A stretch of 64,000 bases of DNA from Geodermatophilaceae bacterium URHB0062. GTDB lineage: Bacteria; Actinomycetota; Actinomycetes; Mycobacteriales; Geodermatophilaceae. The notes under the pieces are model-generated. The model was given only the letters and a program-made list of their open reading frames with translations, did no database searches and had not been told where the DNA came from. The stretch covers positions 186,001-250,000 of the forward strand of contig JHVO01000009.1 of assembly GCA_000620185.1 (NCBI GenBank), given 5' to 3'. Position 1 is the stretch's first letter, and every line of letters starts with the position of its first letter. This document shows, piece after piece, positions 33,681 to 42,045 of this stretch. Position numbers and translations under genes: made by a program.

Positions 33681-36600
33681 TCAGGTGGCCACGACCGCGG
33701 TCATGCGCACGGGCTCCTCGGTCACGGCCAGGGGCGACAGCACGAAGGAGAAGCGGGCCAGCCGCGGACCCCAGAAACGGAACGCGGTGAGGTTCGGCAG
33801 CGTCACGAGTTCCGTCGACAGGGCCACCCGCTCCACCAGCTCCCTCCACGCCAGGTGGTCGCTCTCCGACATGTCGGCGCACACGTCGTTCTCCCACTGC
33901 TCGCCCGTGGGGCGCGGTCGGAGTCCGGCCACCACCTGGCTCCAGCTGTCGGTCTCGTCGCGGTGGCTGATCCCACCGGGCAACGTGTCGGTCGGCTCCG
34001 CCGCCAGGATCCGGCCCAGCAGCCGCGGATGCGCGGTCAGCAGACCGAGCAGCACGCCCACGGCCTGGTACTCACCCGGCACCGTCGAGCTGCCGAGGAA
34101 AGCCGAGGCCGGGCTGAGGTCGCGGGTGCTGCGCACCATCCGGTAGAGGTTGAGCAGCCGCTTGGCCTGCCGCGGACTGCGGACGAGCGGACCCAGGGAG
34201 GCCAGGAGCGTGAGTTCCTCCTCGGTCAGCAGGCGTGGTACCGGCCCCTCGGGCGGGCGACCGGTGCGCACCTCCGAGCCGCGCTCGTCGGTCAGTTCCG
34301 CGTCACCGACCGGACTCTCGTCCCGCACCATCGGCGAGCCGTCATCCGCCGCCGGCGGCGTCTCCGCCGAGTCGGTCGCGTGCACGACCGGACGGTCGGA
34401 CGGCCCGGGCACGTGACCGCCGTGTTCCGAGTGTGACCGCCCCTCGGCGTCCTGCTTCTCCTGCTCGCCGAGGGAGAGCCTGCGGATCAGCCGGTCGAAG
34501 CTCTTGGTCGTCATGCCGGGCAGCACGAACGGGATGTTGAAGATCTTCTCCAGGTAGTCGTGCGGCGTCGTGCGCCAGACGGCGTCCTGGTCGCCGAGGT
34601 CCGCGTCCGCCGTCGTCCCGTCCTCCCCCGCCGACCGGAACGCCGTCCGGTACTGCTCGCGCAGCGAGTGCAGCAGCCAGCGGGGGTCGACACCGACCAC
34701 CACGACGAACAGGTCGAGCGCCAGCAGCAGGTGCACCGCCTGCAGGACGTCGACCACCTGCTTGCTCGAGCAGCGGTCGAGGTCGTCGATGTAGAGCACG
34801 ATGCGGTCGATCCGCCGGTGCTTGCCGTCCGACCGAGGATTGGCCTGCCAGTCCTTCAGCAGCTCGATCAGTCGCTCGAAATCGCGGCGGATCGTCGACA
34901 CCATGCCGAGCTGACGTCGGTACTCGTCACTGGCCGCGCGCTCGGCGACGAATCCGTACCAGCGCCGCCCCGGATCGAGTTCGGCCAGTTCGCGGCCCAG
35001 CTCGCCGACCCGCTGCAGCACCTCCGTCAGCTTCGACTGCAGCACCGACGACCGCGCCTCCGCCGCGCGCAGCCGCGCCCGCTCCTGGGTCACGCTCTCG
35101 TCGGTGCTCCGGTCGAGCTCGGCGCGGATCTCGACTGCCGCAGCGGTCAGGGTCCGCAGGCCGCTGCGCGTCTTCCTGATCACCGTGGTGACGCCGGTCA
35201 TCGCGGCAGCGAGGCCGAGCAGTCCGCTGCCGGCGAGCCAGCGGGACACGTCTCCGGTGAAGACGACGGCGACCAGCAGGACGACGAGCGCGACGCCGGC
35301 CAGCCCCAGGAGGATCCGGCCGCGCGGCTGCCGCGTCGCCAGCCGGAGCGCATCGACGTCCGCGTTCGTCCCCTGCAGCTCCGCCGCGAGCAACTGCCCC
35401 TGCTCGACGTCGTCCGAGACGCCGAGCGCGGCCCAGGCCGCGCCCAGCCGGGTCTGGATGGTGGGCGAGGCGACGACCGCATCGAGCAGGTTCTTCTTCG
35501 ACCCGGCGGCCTCCACCCGCGACCGGTCCAGCTCCTCCCGCAGGCGCGTGGCCTCCTGCTCCGCCCGCCGGTTGGCCGCCCGCAGCTCCACCGCGCGCTC
35601 GGTCTTCTCGTTCAGCTCGTCGCGCAGCGCCTCGCGGTTCTGGGCCGCCGTGGCGCCCGGTCCGGCCAGCTGCTCGAAGATCTCGTTGCCCAGGCTGGCC
35701 CAGAGGTTGGTGTCGGCGTAGTGCCAGGCGTTGAAGGTGATCGGCACGATCTCGCGCCAGTACGCCTCGTCCGCGCTCTCGCTCAAGGTCTGGATCTTGT
35801 CGCGCAGCAGCCCCATGAAGTAGCTCTTGCCGGAGCCCCACTCCCCGAACAGGCCGATCGACAGCGGCAGGGGCGTGTCCCGCCGGGCGATGACTGTCGC
35901 GAGCATGGAGACGTAGGTGCCGACGCCGAGGCGGTCCTCGTCCTGCGGGATCCGCTCGGCGTCGTCCACGGTGTCGCGCGAGTAGCCGCCGGCCAGGGCG
36001 AGGACCTCGGCCGGTGCCAGCAGGATCTCGTCCCAGACGGACGGCGCCTCCCGGGGCACCGCGTCGCCGATCGCCGCACGCAGGTGGCCGCGGAGGCCCT
36101 CGCTCGTGGCCCCCAGGGCCGTCAGCACCGGCTCGGGCAGCTCCGTGGTCGCCACCGCGGCCAGCAGGTGCCGCACGTGCACGTCCGCCACTCCGGTTCG
36201 ACGGACGAGGTCCCGTGCGCGGTCGACCACGGCGTCGGCGCTGCCCTCGCGCAGCTCCGCTGACGGTTCCTGATCGAGCGACCTGACCGGTATCGCGAGG
36301 CACTCGGCGAGCCGGCGCAGCAGATCGGGAAGACGGCTCTCGTCGCCGGCCAGCAGGCGGCCGAGCACCGCGGCGACACCGCCGAGATTGCCCCGCCGGC
36401 GGGTCAGCGCGCTGAGCAGCACCAGCGGACCGTCGATCACCCCCGGGGTGTCCGTTCGGTCGGCCGCGACCGCCGTCGCGTGCCCGAGCACCTCCACGGC
36501 CGAGCTGCTGAGGTGCCGGTAGAGCCGGTCGGGCGCGACGTGCCCGGGTCCGCCGCCGGCGGCCGACCCCTCCGGAGGCGGCCCCTCGGCCGAGGGCCGG

Positions 36601-37217
36601 ACATCTCGGGGCGACGGGACCCCCGGCGCCCCGGCCCGCGGCGGCAGCAGCTTGGCCGGGCGCCACGCCGCCACGATCGCCTGACGGGTGCGCTCGTCCC
36701 TGCCCACGAACACGATCCGCCGGAACCCGCCGCCGCGCGAGGAACTCAGCTCCTCGAGCACTCCCTGCACATTGGCCTGGGCCGCGTCATCCAGGTCGAG
36801 CTTCAGCCGGCCGGCACCCAGGAGCGGCATCGCCAGTGTCCGGACCCCCATGCGACCCGCGGTGTCCAGCGCCCGACCGGCCGCGTTGTGCACCCTCCTG
36901 GCCGGAGCCGGGGCATCTCCGACGTTCGTCGCGAGGAACATCTTGAGCGCCGGAGCCGCCTTCCCGCCCGCGCCCGTGGTCAGCGCCCTGACCTCGCCGA
37001 GTCCCACCGGATCGCCGGCCAGCGAGTGCCAGTCACCACCCCCGCCGACCGCCTTGCTCGCTTCCTCGGCGAGCCCACCCAGGTCGCTTCCGATCGGCAC
37101 GACGAGGGCCTCGACCGGCAGCCTCCACGGCTCGTCGGTCACCGCGACGGCGATCTCCACGTCGAACATCGAGCCGAGGACCTCGACGACGTCCTCACCG
37201 GCGAGCCGTTCGGTCAC
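33681..37217 (-). CDS. Macro-like / Clp-N-like / KAP membrane P-loop NTPase
   Basis: A 1178-residue protein with GTG start at 37217 behind GGGAGG. Residues about 10-190 look like a macro-domain (VEALVVPIGSDLGGLAEEASK; AMPLLGAGRLKLDLDDAA), a possible ADP-ribose binder. Residues about 233-380 hold two helical repeats like the Clp N-domain (SSSAVEVLGHATAVA; GVADVHVRHLLAAVA). The KAP NTPase has Walker A GEWGSGKS (458-465) and Walker B IVLYIDDLDRC (806-816). Two membrane helices (about 635-652, 661-680) and coiled coils lie between the two motifs, as is characteristic of KAP proteins. It stands alone on its strand. KAP relatives include the phage-exclusion protein PifA, so a defence role is plausible but unproven. 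The macro and Clp-N calls are by eye. Confidence 0.8.
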   Translation of the reverse strand: MTERLAGEDVVEVLGSMFDVEIAVAVTDEPWRLPVEALVVPIGSDLGGLAEEASKAVGGGGDWHSLAGDPVGLGEVRALTTGAGGKAAPALKMFLATNVGDAPAPARRVHNAAGRALDTAGRMGVRTLAMPLLGAGRLKLDLDDAAQANVQGVLEELSSSRGGGFRRIVFVGRDERTRQAIVAAWRPAKLLPPRAGAPGVPSPRDVRPSAEGPPPEGSAAGGGPGHVAPDRLYRHLSSSAVEVLGHATAVAADRTDTPGVIDGPLVLLSALTRRRGNLGGVAAVLGRLLAGDESRLPDLLRRLAECLAIPVRSLDQEPSAELREGSADAVVDRARDLVRRTGVADVHVRHLLAAVATTELPEPVLTALGATSEGLRGHLRAAIGDAVPREAPSVWDEILLAPAEVLALAGGYSRDTVDDAERIPQDEDRLGVGTYVSMLATVIARRDTPLPLSIGLFGEWGSGKSYFMGLLRDKIQTLSESADEAYWREIVPITFNAWHYADTNLWASLGNEIFEQLAGPGATAAQNREALRDELNEKTERAVELRAANRRAEQEATRLREELDRSRVEAAGSKKNLLDAVVASPTIQTRLGAAWAALGVSDDVEQGQLLAAELQGTNADVDALRLATRQPRGRILLGLAGVALVVLLVAVVFTGDVSRWLAGSGLLGLAAAMTGVTTVIRKTRSGLRTLTAAAVEIRAELDRSTDESVTQERARLRAAEARSSVLQSKLTEVLQRVGELGRELAELDPGRRWYGFVAERAASDEYRRQLGMVSTIRRDFERLIELLKDWQANPRSDGKHRRIDRIVLYIDDLDRCSSKQVVDVLQAVHLLLALDLFVVVVGVDPRWLLHSLREQYRTAFRSAGEDGTTADADLGDQDAVWRTTPHDYLEKIFNIPFVLPGMTTKSFDRLIRRLSLGEQEKQDAEGRSHSEHGGHVPGPSDRPVVHATDSAETPPAADDGSPMVRDESPVGDAELTDERGSEVRTGRPPEGPVPRLLTEEELTLLASLGPLVRSPRQAKRLLNLYRMVRSTRDLSPASAFLGSSTVPGEYQAVGVLLGLLTAHPRLLGRILAAEPTDTLPGGISHRDETDSWSQVVAGLRPRPTGEQWENDVCADMSESDHLAWRELVERVALSTELVTLPNLTAFRFWGPRLARFSFVLSPLAVTEEPVRMTAVVAT

Positions 37218-37423
37218 GGGACCTCCCCCGACGGCGTCGCGCGCCGCAGCGATCCGAGGCTGAGGCCACCCGGCACGGGGGTCAAGGCATCCGGGTGCGC
37301 GACCGCTCGCGCAGCGGAAGGAGGGGAGACACGTCCGAACGCACGCGGAGAACCCGTCGAGGACGCAGGTCAGCGGAGATGACTCCGCCACGCGGGGAAA
37401 ACAGAACTGCGCGGGTTTCTATC

Positions 37424-37453
37424 TTGTTGTCACCACAGTGCCACCCCTACATT
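37424..37453 (+). promoter_or_regulatory. Probable sigma-A-type promoter
   Basis: TTGTTG (37424-37429) and TACATT (37448-37453) are separated by 18 bases in a distinctly AT-richer patch, about 60 bases before the next start codon. Confidence 0.45.
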
Positions 37454-37512
37454 GACGCGGGGCCCCTCTTCTCTCTCGCCATTGCCAAGAAGTAACAACA
37501 GGGAGTTCCGCC

Positions 37513-37944
37513 ATGCGCCGCGCCATTCGCCTCTTCCTCGCCACATTCCTTCTGTTCACGGGTGCAGTCACGCTGGCCGCGCCGGCACTGGCGGCCTCTG
37601 CCGCGCCCTACCGGTATACCGACTGCTTCACCGATGGTGCGTACGAGATCTGCTTCAGCGGGCGTGGTGTGGTGAAAGAGCAGTCGACCCCGTCGGGGAA
37701 CGTATTGTTCAAGGCGTCCGGAACGTCCACCTACACCATCCGCGAGAATGGCGTGCTCATCGAGCAGGGCTCGGGGCGGGACAATTTCGTCCTCCACGAG
37801 AAGTCCGGCGAACCGCACGTCTACCACAGCAACGGTAAGGGACAGTTCACCTTCGACGGCGTGACCTGCACGTATCGGTACAACGTCACCTACGCGAACG
37901 GGGAACTCCGCCACGTGACCGACGACTTCCGTTGCGACGGGTGA
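37513..37944 (+). CDS. Small exported protein of unknown function
   Basis: A 143-residue protein with a clear signal peptide (MRRAIRLFLATFLLFTGA, cut after ALA near 27). The mature 110-residue domain is beta-rich with four Cys (YTDCF, YEICFS, GVTCTY, DFRCDG), likely two disulfides. GGGAG lies eight bases before ATG. Codon GC is lower than in its neighbours. No family is recognised; a small secreted binding domain is plausible. It is divergent from the KAP gene across 295 bases containing an AT-rich promoter, and its transcript ends at a strong hairpin. Confidence 0.65.
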   Translation: MRRAIRLFLATFLLFTGAVTLAAPALAASAAPYRYTDCFTDGAYEICFSGRGVVKEQSTPSGNVLFKASGTSTYTIRENGVLIEQGSGRDNFVLHEKSGEPHVYHSNGKGQFTFDGVTCTYRYNVTYANGELRHVTDDFRCDG

Positions 37945-37970
37945 CCCCGACGCGCTCGTAGCAGCCCGGA

Positions 37971-38013
37971 CGCAGCCGACCCCCGGCACCGTCGGTGCCG
38001 GGGGTCGACTGCG
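37971..38013. terminator. Strong bidirectional terminator hairpin
   Basis: A perfect 13-bp core (37978-37990 with 37994-38006, loop GTC) is extended by six more pairs with one mismatch. It lies between the convergent small exported gene and the regulator gene. Confidence 0.75.
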
Positions 38014-38019
38014 TTCGGC

Positions 38020-40386
38020 TCAGGTGGCGAGCCGCAGCCGCGGGCCGTCGGTCGCGAGCGCCAGGTGGATCGCTTGATCCGGATCGAGGGCGCGGCCCTC
38101 GTCGACCGCCGCGTCGAATCCGTCGCCCCCCAGCACCGCGCGCGCCGATGCAGCCGCGGCGTCGCGCAGCGCCACGTCGGGTTGGTAGTACCCGTAGACG
38201 GTGGCGCCGACCGTCGCGCGCATCGCCTGGGCGGCGCCCAGCAGGCGGGCCACGCGGCGGGCCCGGCCTGCGGAGGACTCGACGACGGCGAGGGCGTCCA
38301 GGACGTAGGCCAGGTTGGCGAGGTCGCCCGTCTCCTGCGACAACCGGACGCCCTCCTCCAGCTGGGCGCGGGCCCCGTCGGGATCGCCGAGCGCGATCGC
38401 CGCCTGGGCCGCGGTGAACAGCCCGATGTAGGTGACCAGCCGGTCGCCGCGCTGCCGGGCCCCCGTCAGCGCGACGTCGACGAGCGGGAGCGCCTCGTGC
38501 GGACGTCCGCGGAGCAGCGCCACGGTACCCAGCCAGACGTGGCACAACGTCCACAGCCACCGGTCGTCGTCCAGGTCGGCCGCCCCCGCCGCGATGCTGG
38601 CGCGGAACGCGCGCTCGGCGGCCTCCGGATCGCCGGTCGCCAGGGCGATCAGCCCCTCGCCGGCGGCTCCGTTGGCCTTGCCGGCGGGGTCGTCGATCTG
38701 CAGGCCCAGGGCGCGGGCCTCCGTCCAGCCGGGGCGGCTGGCCTCGAGGTCGCCCTGCGCGAAGGTCATCGCGGCGAACGTCAGGAGGGCGCGGATCCGC
38801 GTGACCGGGGTCAGGTCCGCCCGGAGCGCCTGCTCGGCGAAGCGGCGCCCGGTCCGCAGATGGCCACGCAGCCACCAGTCGAGCCAGAGCGCCCAGCAGA
38901 GCCGGCCGGCGAGCTCGCCCTCGCCCAGCGCGAGCGCCGTCTCGATGGCCGCCTCGAGGTTGCCGTCCTCCCGGGCGGACTCGGCCAGCGCGGCCCCGGC
39001 CTCGGCCCGCCGGTAGGCGGGCACGTTGCGCTCGGCCAGGTCGAGGAAGTACCGGCAGTGCCGGAGCCTGGCCTCGCGTGCCTCGGCGCCCTCCCCCAGC
39101 TTCGTCCGGGCGTGGTGCAGCACCGGCTCGAGTTGCCCGTACCGGCCGTCGGCGTGCACCTGCACGAGCGATTGCGCGACGAGGGTCTCCAGCCCCGCGA
39201 GCACGTCGCCCCCCGCAACCGCCTCGGCCGCCTCGAGCGAGAAGCCGCCGGTGAAGACGCCGAGGCCGCGGTACAGCCGCCGCTCCTCCTCGCCCAGCAG
39301 GTCGTAGCTCCAGTCGAGGGTGGCGGTGATCGTGCGCTGGCGGGACGGGAGATCGCGGGGCCCGCCGCTCGCCATGGCCCCGATCAGGCGGGTCATCAGG
39401 ACCGCCGGGCTCAGCACGCGCACCTTCGCGGCCGCCAGCTCCAGCGCCAGCGGGATGCCGGCCAGGCGGACGCAGAGCCGGGCGATGTCGGCGGCGTTGT
39501 CGTCGTCCACCTCGAACGCGGGCGCGACCGCTCGGGCCCGCTCGAGGAAGAGCGCACCGGCGGGCGACGCGGCCACCGCCTCGGCACCGGCGGACTGCGC
39601 GGGCACCGCCAGCGGCTGCACGGGGTGCTCCTGCTCCCCGCGCACCCGCAGCGGCGCCCGGCTGGTCGCCAGCAGCACGATGCCGGGGCACGACTCGAGC
39701 ACCTCGCAGAGACCGGCCACCGCGTCGAGGAGGTGCTCGAGGTTGTCGATCACGAGGAGCAGGCGGGCCGTGCGCAGAGCGGCTGCGACCACCCCCACGG
39801 CGTCCAGCCCCTCGACGCCGGACAGGCCCGCGGCCCGACCCACGGCGGGCACGACCAGCGACGGATCGGACACGGCCGCCAGCGGCACCCAGGCCACGCC
39901 GTCCGGGAAGGAGGCCGCGACCCGGCCGGCCACCTCGATCGCCAGCCGCGACTTGCCGACCCCGCCGACGCCGGTGAGCGTCAGGACGCGGGTGCGGCCG
40001 TCCGACAGCTGGGCGGCCAGGTCGGTCACCTCGTCGTCCCGACCCAGCAGGGCGGTGGCCGGCACGGGCAGCGGAGCCGGGCGCCGGCCCGACGGGCCGG
40101 CCGCCGACGCCTCGGCCGTCGCCGGTCCGGCCGTGTCGGCGGCCGCTTGCCGGCTCGGGACGGCGGCCCGCAGGTCGGCCCGCTCCGCCTCGTCCAGCCC
40201 CATCGCGTCGGCCAGGGCACGCAGCGTGTGCGGATAGGGCCGGGTGCGGGTGCCCCGCTCCAGCGCGCTGATGGCGTGCGGCGTGAGGCCGGCCCGCTCG
40301 GCGAGCTCCTCCTGCGTCAGCCCGGCGCGCACCCGCAGAGCGCGCAGCCGCTCGGCGAGGGACCGGTCGCGCGGGGAGGCGGGCAC
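38020..40386 (-). CDS. XRE-family HTH / NB-ARC-type ATPase / TPR regulator
   Basis: A 788-residue cytoplasmic regulator. An N-terminal XRE helix-turn-helix (about 10-65, GLTQEELAERAGLTPHAISALERG) is linked to a STAND/NB-ARC ATPase: P-loop GVGGVGKS at 139-146, Walker B in LLLVIDNLEHLLD, and a sensor-like RTITATLDWSYDLL. The C-terminal 400 residues are helical repeats of TPR type, rich in Ala/Leu/Arg. Such proteins are ATP-dependent switches, commonly transcription activators in actinomycetes. The target is unknown; the adjacent cell-surface gene at 40466 is on the same strand and upstream. Confidence 0.88.
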   Translation of the reverse strand: MPASPRDRSLAERLRALRVRAGLTQEELAERAGLTPHAISALERGTRTRPYPHTLRALADAMGLDEAERADLRAAVPSRQAAADTAGPATAEASAAGPSGRRPAPLPVPATALLGRDDEVTDLAAQLSDGRTRVLTLTGVGGVGKSRLAIEVAGRVAASFPDGVAWVPLAAVSDPSLVVPAVGRAAGLSGVEGLDAVGVVAAALRTARLLLVIDNLEHLLDAVAGLCEVLESCPGIVLLATSRAPLRVRGEQEHPVQPLAVPAQSAGAEAVAASPAGALFLERARAVAPAFEVDDDNAADIARLCVRLAGIPLALELAAAKVRVLSPAVLMTRLIGAMASGGPRDLPSRQRTITATLDWSYDLLGEEERRLYRGLGVFTGGFSLEAAEAVAGGDVLAGLETLVAQSLVQVHADGRYGQLEPVLHHARTKLGEGAEAREARLRHCRYFLDLAERNVPAYRRAEAGAALAESAREDGNLEAAIETALALGEGELAGRLCWALWLDWWLRGHLRTGRRFAEQALRADLTPVTRIRALLTFAAMTFAQGDLEASRPGWTEARALGLQIDDPAGKANGAAGEGLIALATGDPEAAERAFRASIAAGAADLDDDRWLWTLCHVWLGTVALLRGRPHEALPLVDVALTGARQRGDRLVTYIGLFTAAQAAIALGDPDGARAQLEEGVRLSQETGDLANLAYVLDALAVVESSAGRARRVARLLGAAQAMRATVGATVYGYYQPDVALRDAAAASARAVLGGDGFDAAVDEGRALDPDQAIHLALATDGPRLRLAT

Positions 40387-40465
40387 CCGACGATGGTAAA
40401 GATGCTGTACAGAGCCGCCCCTGAACTCGACCGAGCATGTCGGCCGGGGGCGCGGGTGGGACCTC

Positions 40466-41785
40466 CTACGCCTCGCAGCTGACCAAGCGGTCGGTGCCGG
40501 GACCGCCGATGCAGGTGTCGCGGTTCAGACCGCCGAAGAGCAGGTCGTTGCCGGTGCCACCGTTCAACCTGTCCGCGCCGGGGCCCCCGCAGATCCGGTC
40601 GGCGCCGCCGAGGCCGGAGATCACGTCGTTGCCGCCCAGGCCGACGATCACGTCGGCTCCGGCCGTGCCGCTGATCGTGTCGGCGGCCGCGGTGCCGACG
40701 ATGGTGGCGGTCCGGCCGTCGCACATAGCCACCGGCGACGGGACTGGCGCCGCCTTCTCGTAGGCGCCGATGTCGCAGATCGCCGTGCCGTTGCCGTCGC
40801 CGTCCTGCGGCCGCGCGACGCCCCGCTCGTCGTGACCCGGGCAGTTCGCCGGTGTGCTGTCGCCGGCGTCGATGGCCGGGCTGCCCGGAAGCAGCGGAAG
40901 CGTTCCGTCACTGGCCAGCGGACCCAGCAACGGGGCGGTGTTCTGCAGGTCGCCCGATGCCGTGAAGCCGCAACTGGTTCCGCGCTCCAGATTGTTGCCG
41001 CTCAGCGCCGCCTCCACCGCGACGCCGGCGGTAGCGCCACAGTCCGCGGTGCCGTTGTTCGCCACGATCGTGTTGTTCAGCCGCACGCTCCGGACCGTGA
41101 AGAGACCCCCGGCGCTCGGGGCGGTGTTCCCGCTGATCGTCACATTGTCGAGGGTGGCCGAGCCCAGGTTCTCCAGCCCACCGCCGTAGACGGTTGCCGT
41201 GTTGCCGGGGATGGTGACGTTGACGAGCGTGAGCACTCCGGTGCCGGCGTTGGTGATCCCGCCACCGGTCTGTGCCGTGCTGTCGCGGACCGTGCTGTCG
41301 ACGAGGATCAGCGTGCCGTGGTTGTGGATCCCGCCGCCGTGGATGTGACCGGGGAACACGGTGCTGACCCCTCCCACGCCGTTGCGGATCGTCATCTTCT
41401 CCACGTAGGTGAACGCGCCGGCCATGACCTCGAAGACCCGCGCCGTGCCGCCGCCGGTGACGAACGTGCTGCCGGCACCGGCCCCGCTGATCGTCGGGCT
41501 ACGCGTGATGTCGATGTCGCCGAGGGTCAGCACGTAGTTCCCCGCAGGCACATTGACGTTCCCCGATCCCGCGGAGTTGTCGATCTCCTCGATGGCGGCA
41601 CGGAGCGTGCAGGCGCCTGAGGGCGTCGACACGCACGCGCCGTCCGTCGCGGCGTCGTGCTCGTCGAGCGTGCTGTTCACGGTGAAGACCGGCGCGGCTC
41701 CGGCTGGGGTCATCCCGGCGAGGACGCCCCACGTCAGGGCGACGGCGGAGCCGAGACTGAGGGCACACCTACGGTAGGGACGCAT
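40466..41785 (-). CDS. Exported CSLREA/beta-helix protein with RTX-type calcium repeats
   Basis: A 439-residue secreted protein. A signal peptide (cut after AGA near 30) is followed by a CSLREA-like motif (GACTLRAAIEE, about 58), then right-handed parallel beta-helix coils (about 75-300, repeated NVTISGNTA- and NGTLILVDST-like rungs). A choice-of-anchor-like stretch (LPLLPGSPAIDAGD; CDIGAYE) comes next, and the C-terminus (about 360-439) holds hemolysin-type GGxGxDxx nonapeptides (GLGGNDVISGLGGADRICGG). It is probably a surface or secreted adhesin or polysaccharide-binding protein needing Ca2+. Confidence 0.87.
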   Translation of the reverse strand: MRPYRRCALSLGSAVALTWGVLAGMTPAGAAPVFTVNSTLDEHDAATDGACVSTPSGACTLRAAIEEIDNSAGSGNVNVPAGNYVLTLGDIDITRSPTISGAGAGSTFVTGGGTARVFEVMAGAFTYVEKMTIRNGVGGVSTVFPGHIHGGGIHNHGTLILVDSTVRDSTAQTGGGITNAGTGVLTLVNVTIPGNTATVYGGGLENLGSATLDNVTISGNTAPSAGGLFTVRSVRLNNTIVANNGTADCGATAGVAVEAALSGNNLERGTSCGFTASGDLQNTAPLLGPLASDGTLPLLPGSPAIDAGDSTPANCPGHDERGVARPQDGDGNGTAICDIGAYEKAAPVPSPVAMCDGRTATIVGTAAADTISGTAGADVIVGLGGNDVISGLGGADRICGGPGADRLNGGTGNDLLFGGLNRDTCIGGPGTDRLVSCEA

Positions 41786-41995
41786 GGCCTACTCCGCGGT
41801 CGGGTCGTCAACGAGTCGGTGCTGTCGTTGGACCGGGCTCATGTCCGCGCGCCGGGCGGCGCTGCATGTGCCGCGTCACCACCGGCTCCCGCGCCGGAGG
41901 CCATGGAGAACCATCGTCCTCGGCCGGAGCGACCCCAAGAGGCCAAGGTCCCGCACGCTCGCCGCCGTACCGAAACGCACCGGTGCCCGCACGAG

Positions 41996-42033
41996 CGGAG
42001 GCCCGGTGACCCGTACGGGTCACCGGGCCTCCG
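41996..42033 (-). terminator. Perfect 38-base palindrome, terminator of the subtilisin gene
   Basis: Two 19-base arms meet without a spacer (41996-42014, 42015-42033), starting 13 bases after the protease stop codon. Allowing a four-base loop it still gives a 17-bp stem. Confidence 0.75.
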
Positions 42034-42045
42034 GCGGGTGATCGG

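Noticed and set aside
34560-36263. A 567-codon open frame on the plus strand
   Set aside because: It is the antisense of the KAP NTPase; composition is Arg/Gln/Leu-rich without motifs.
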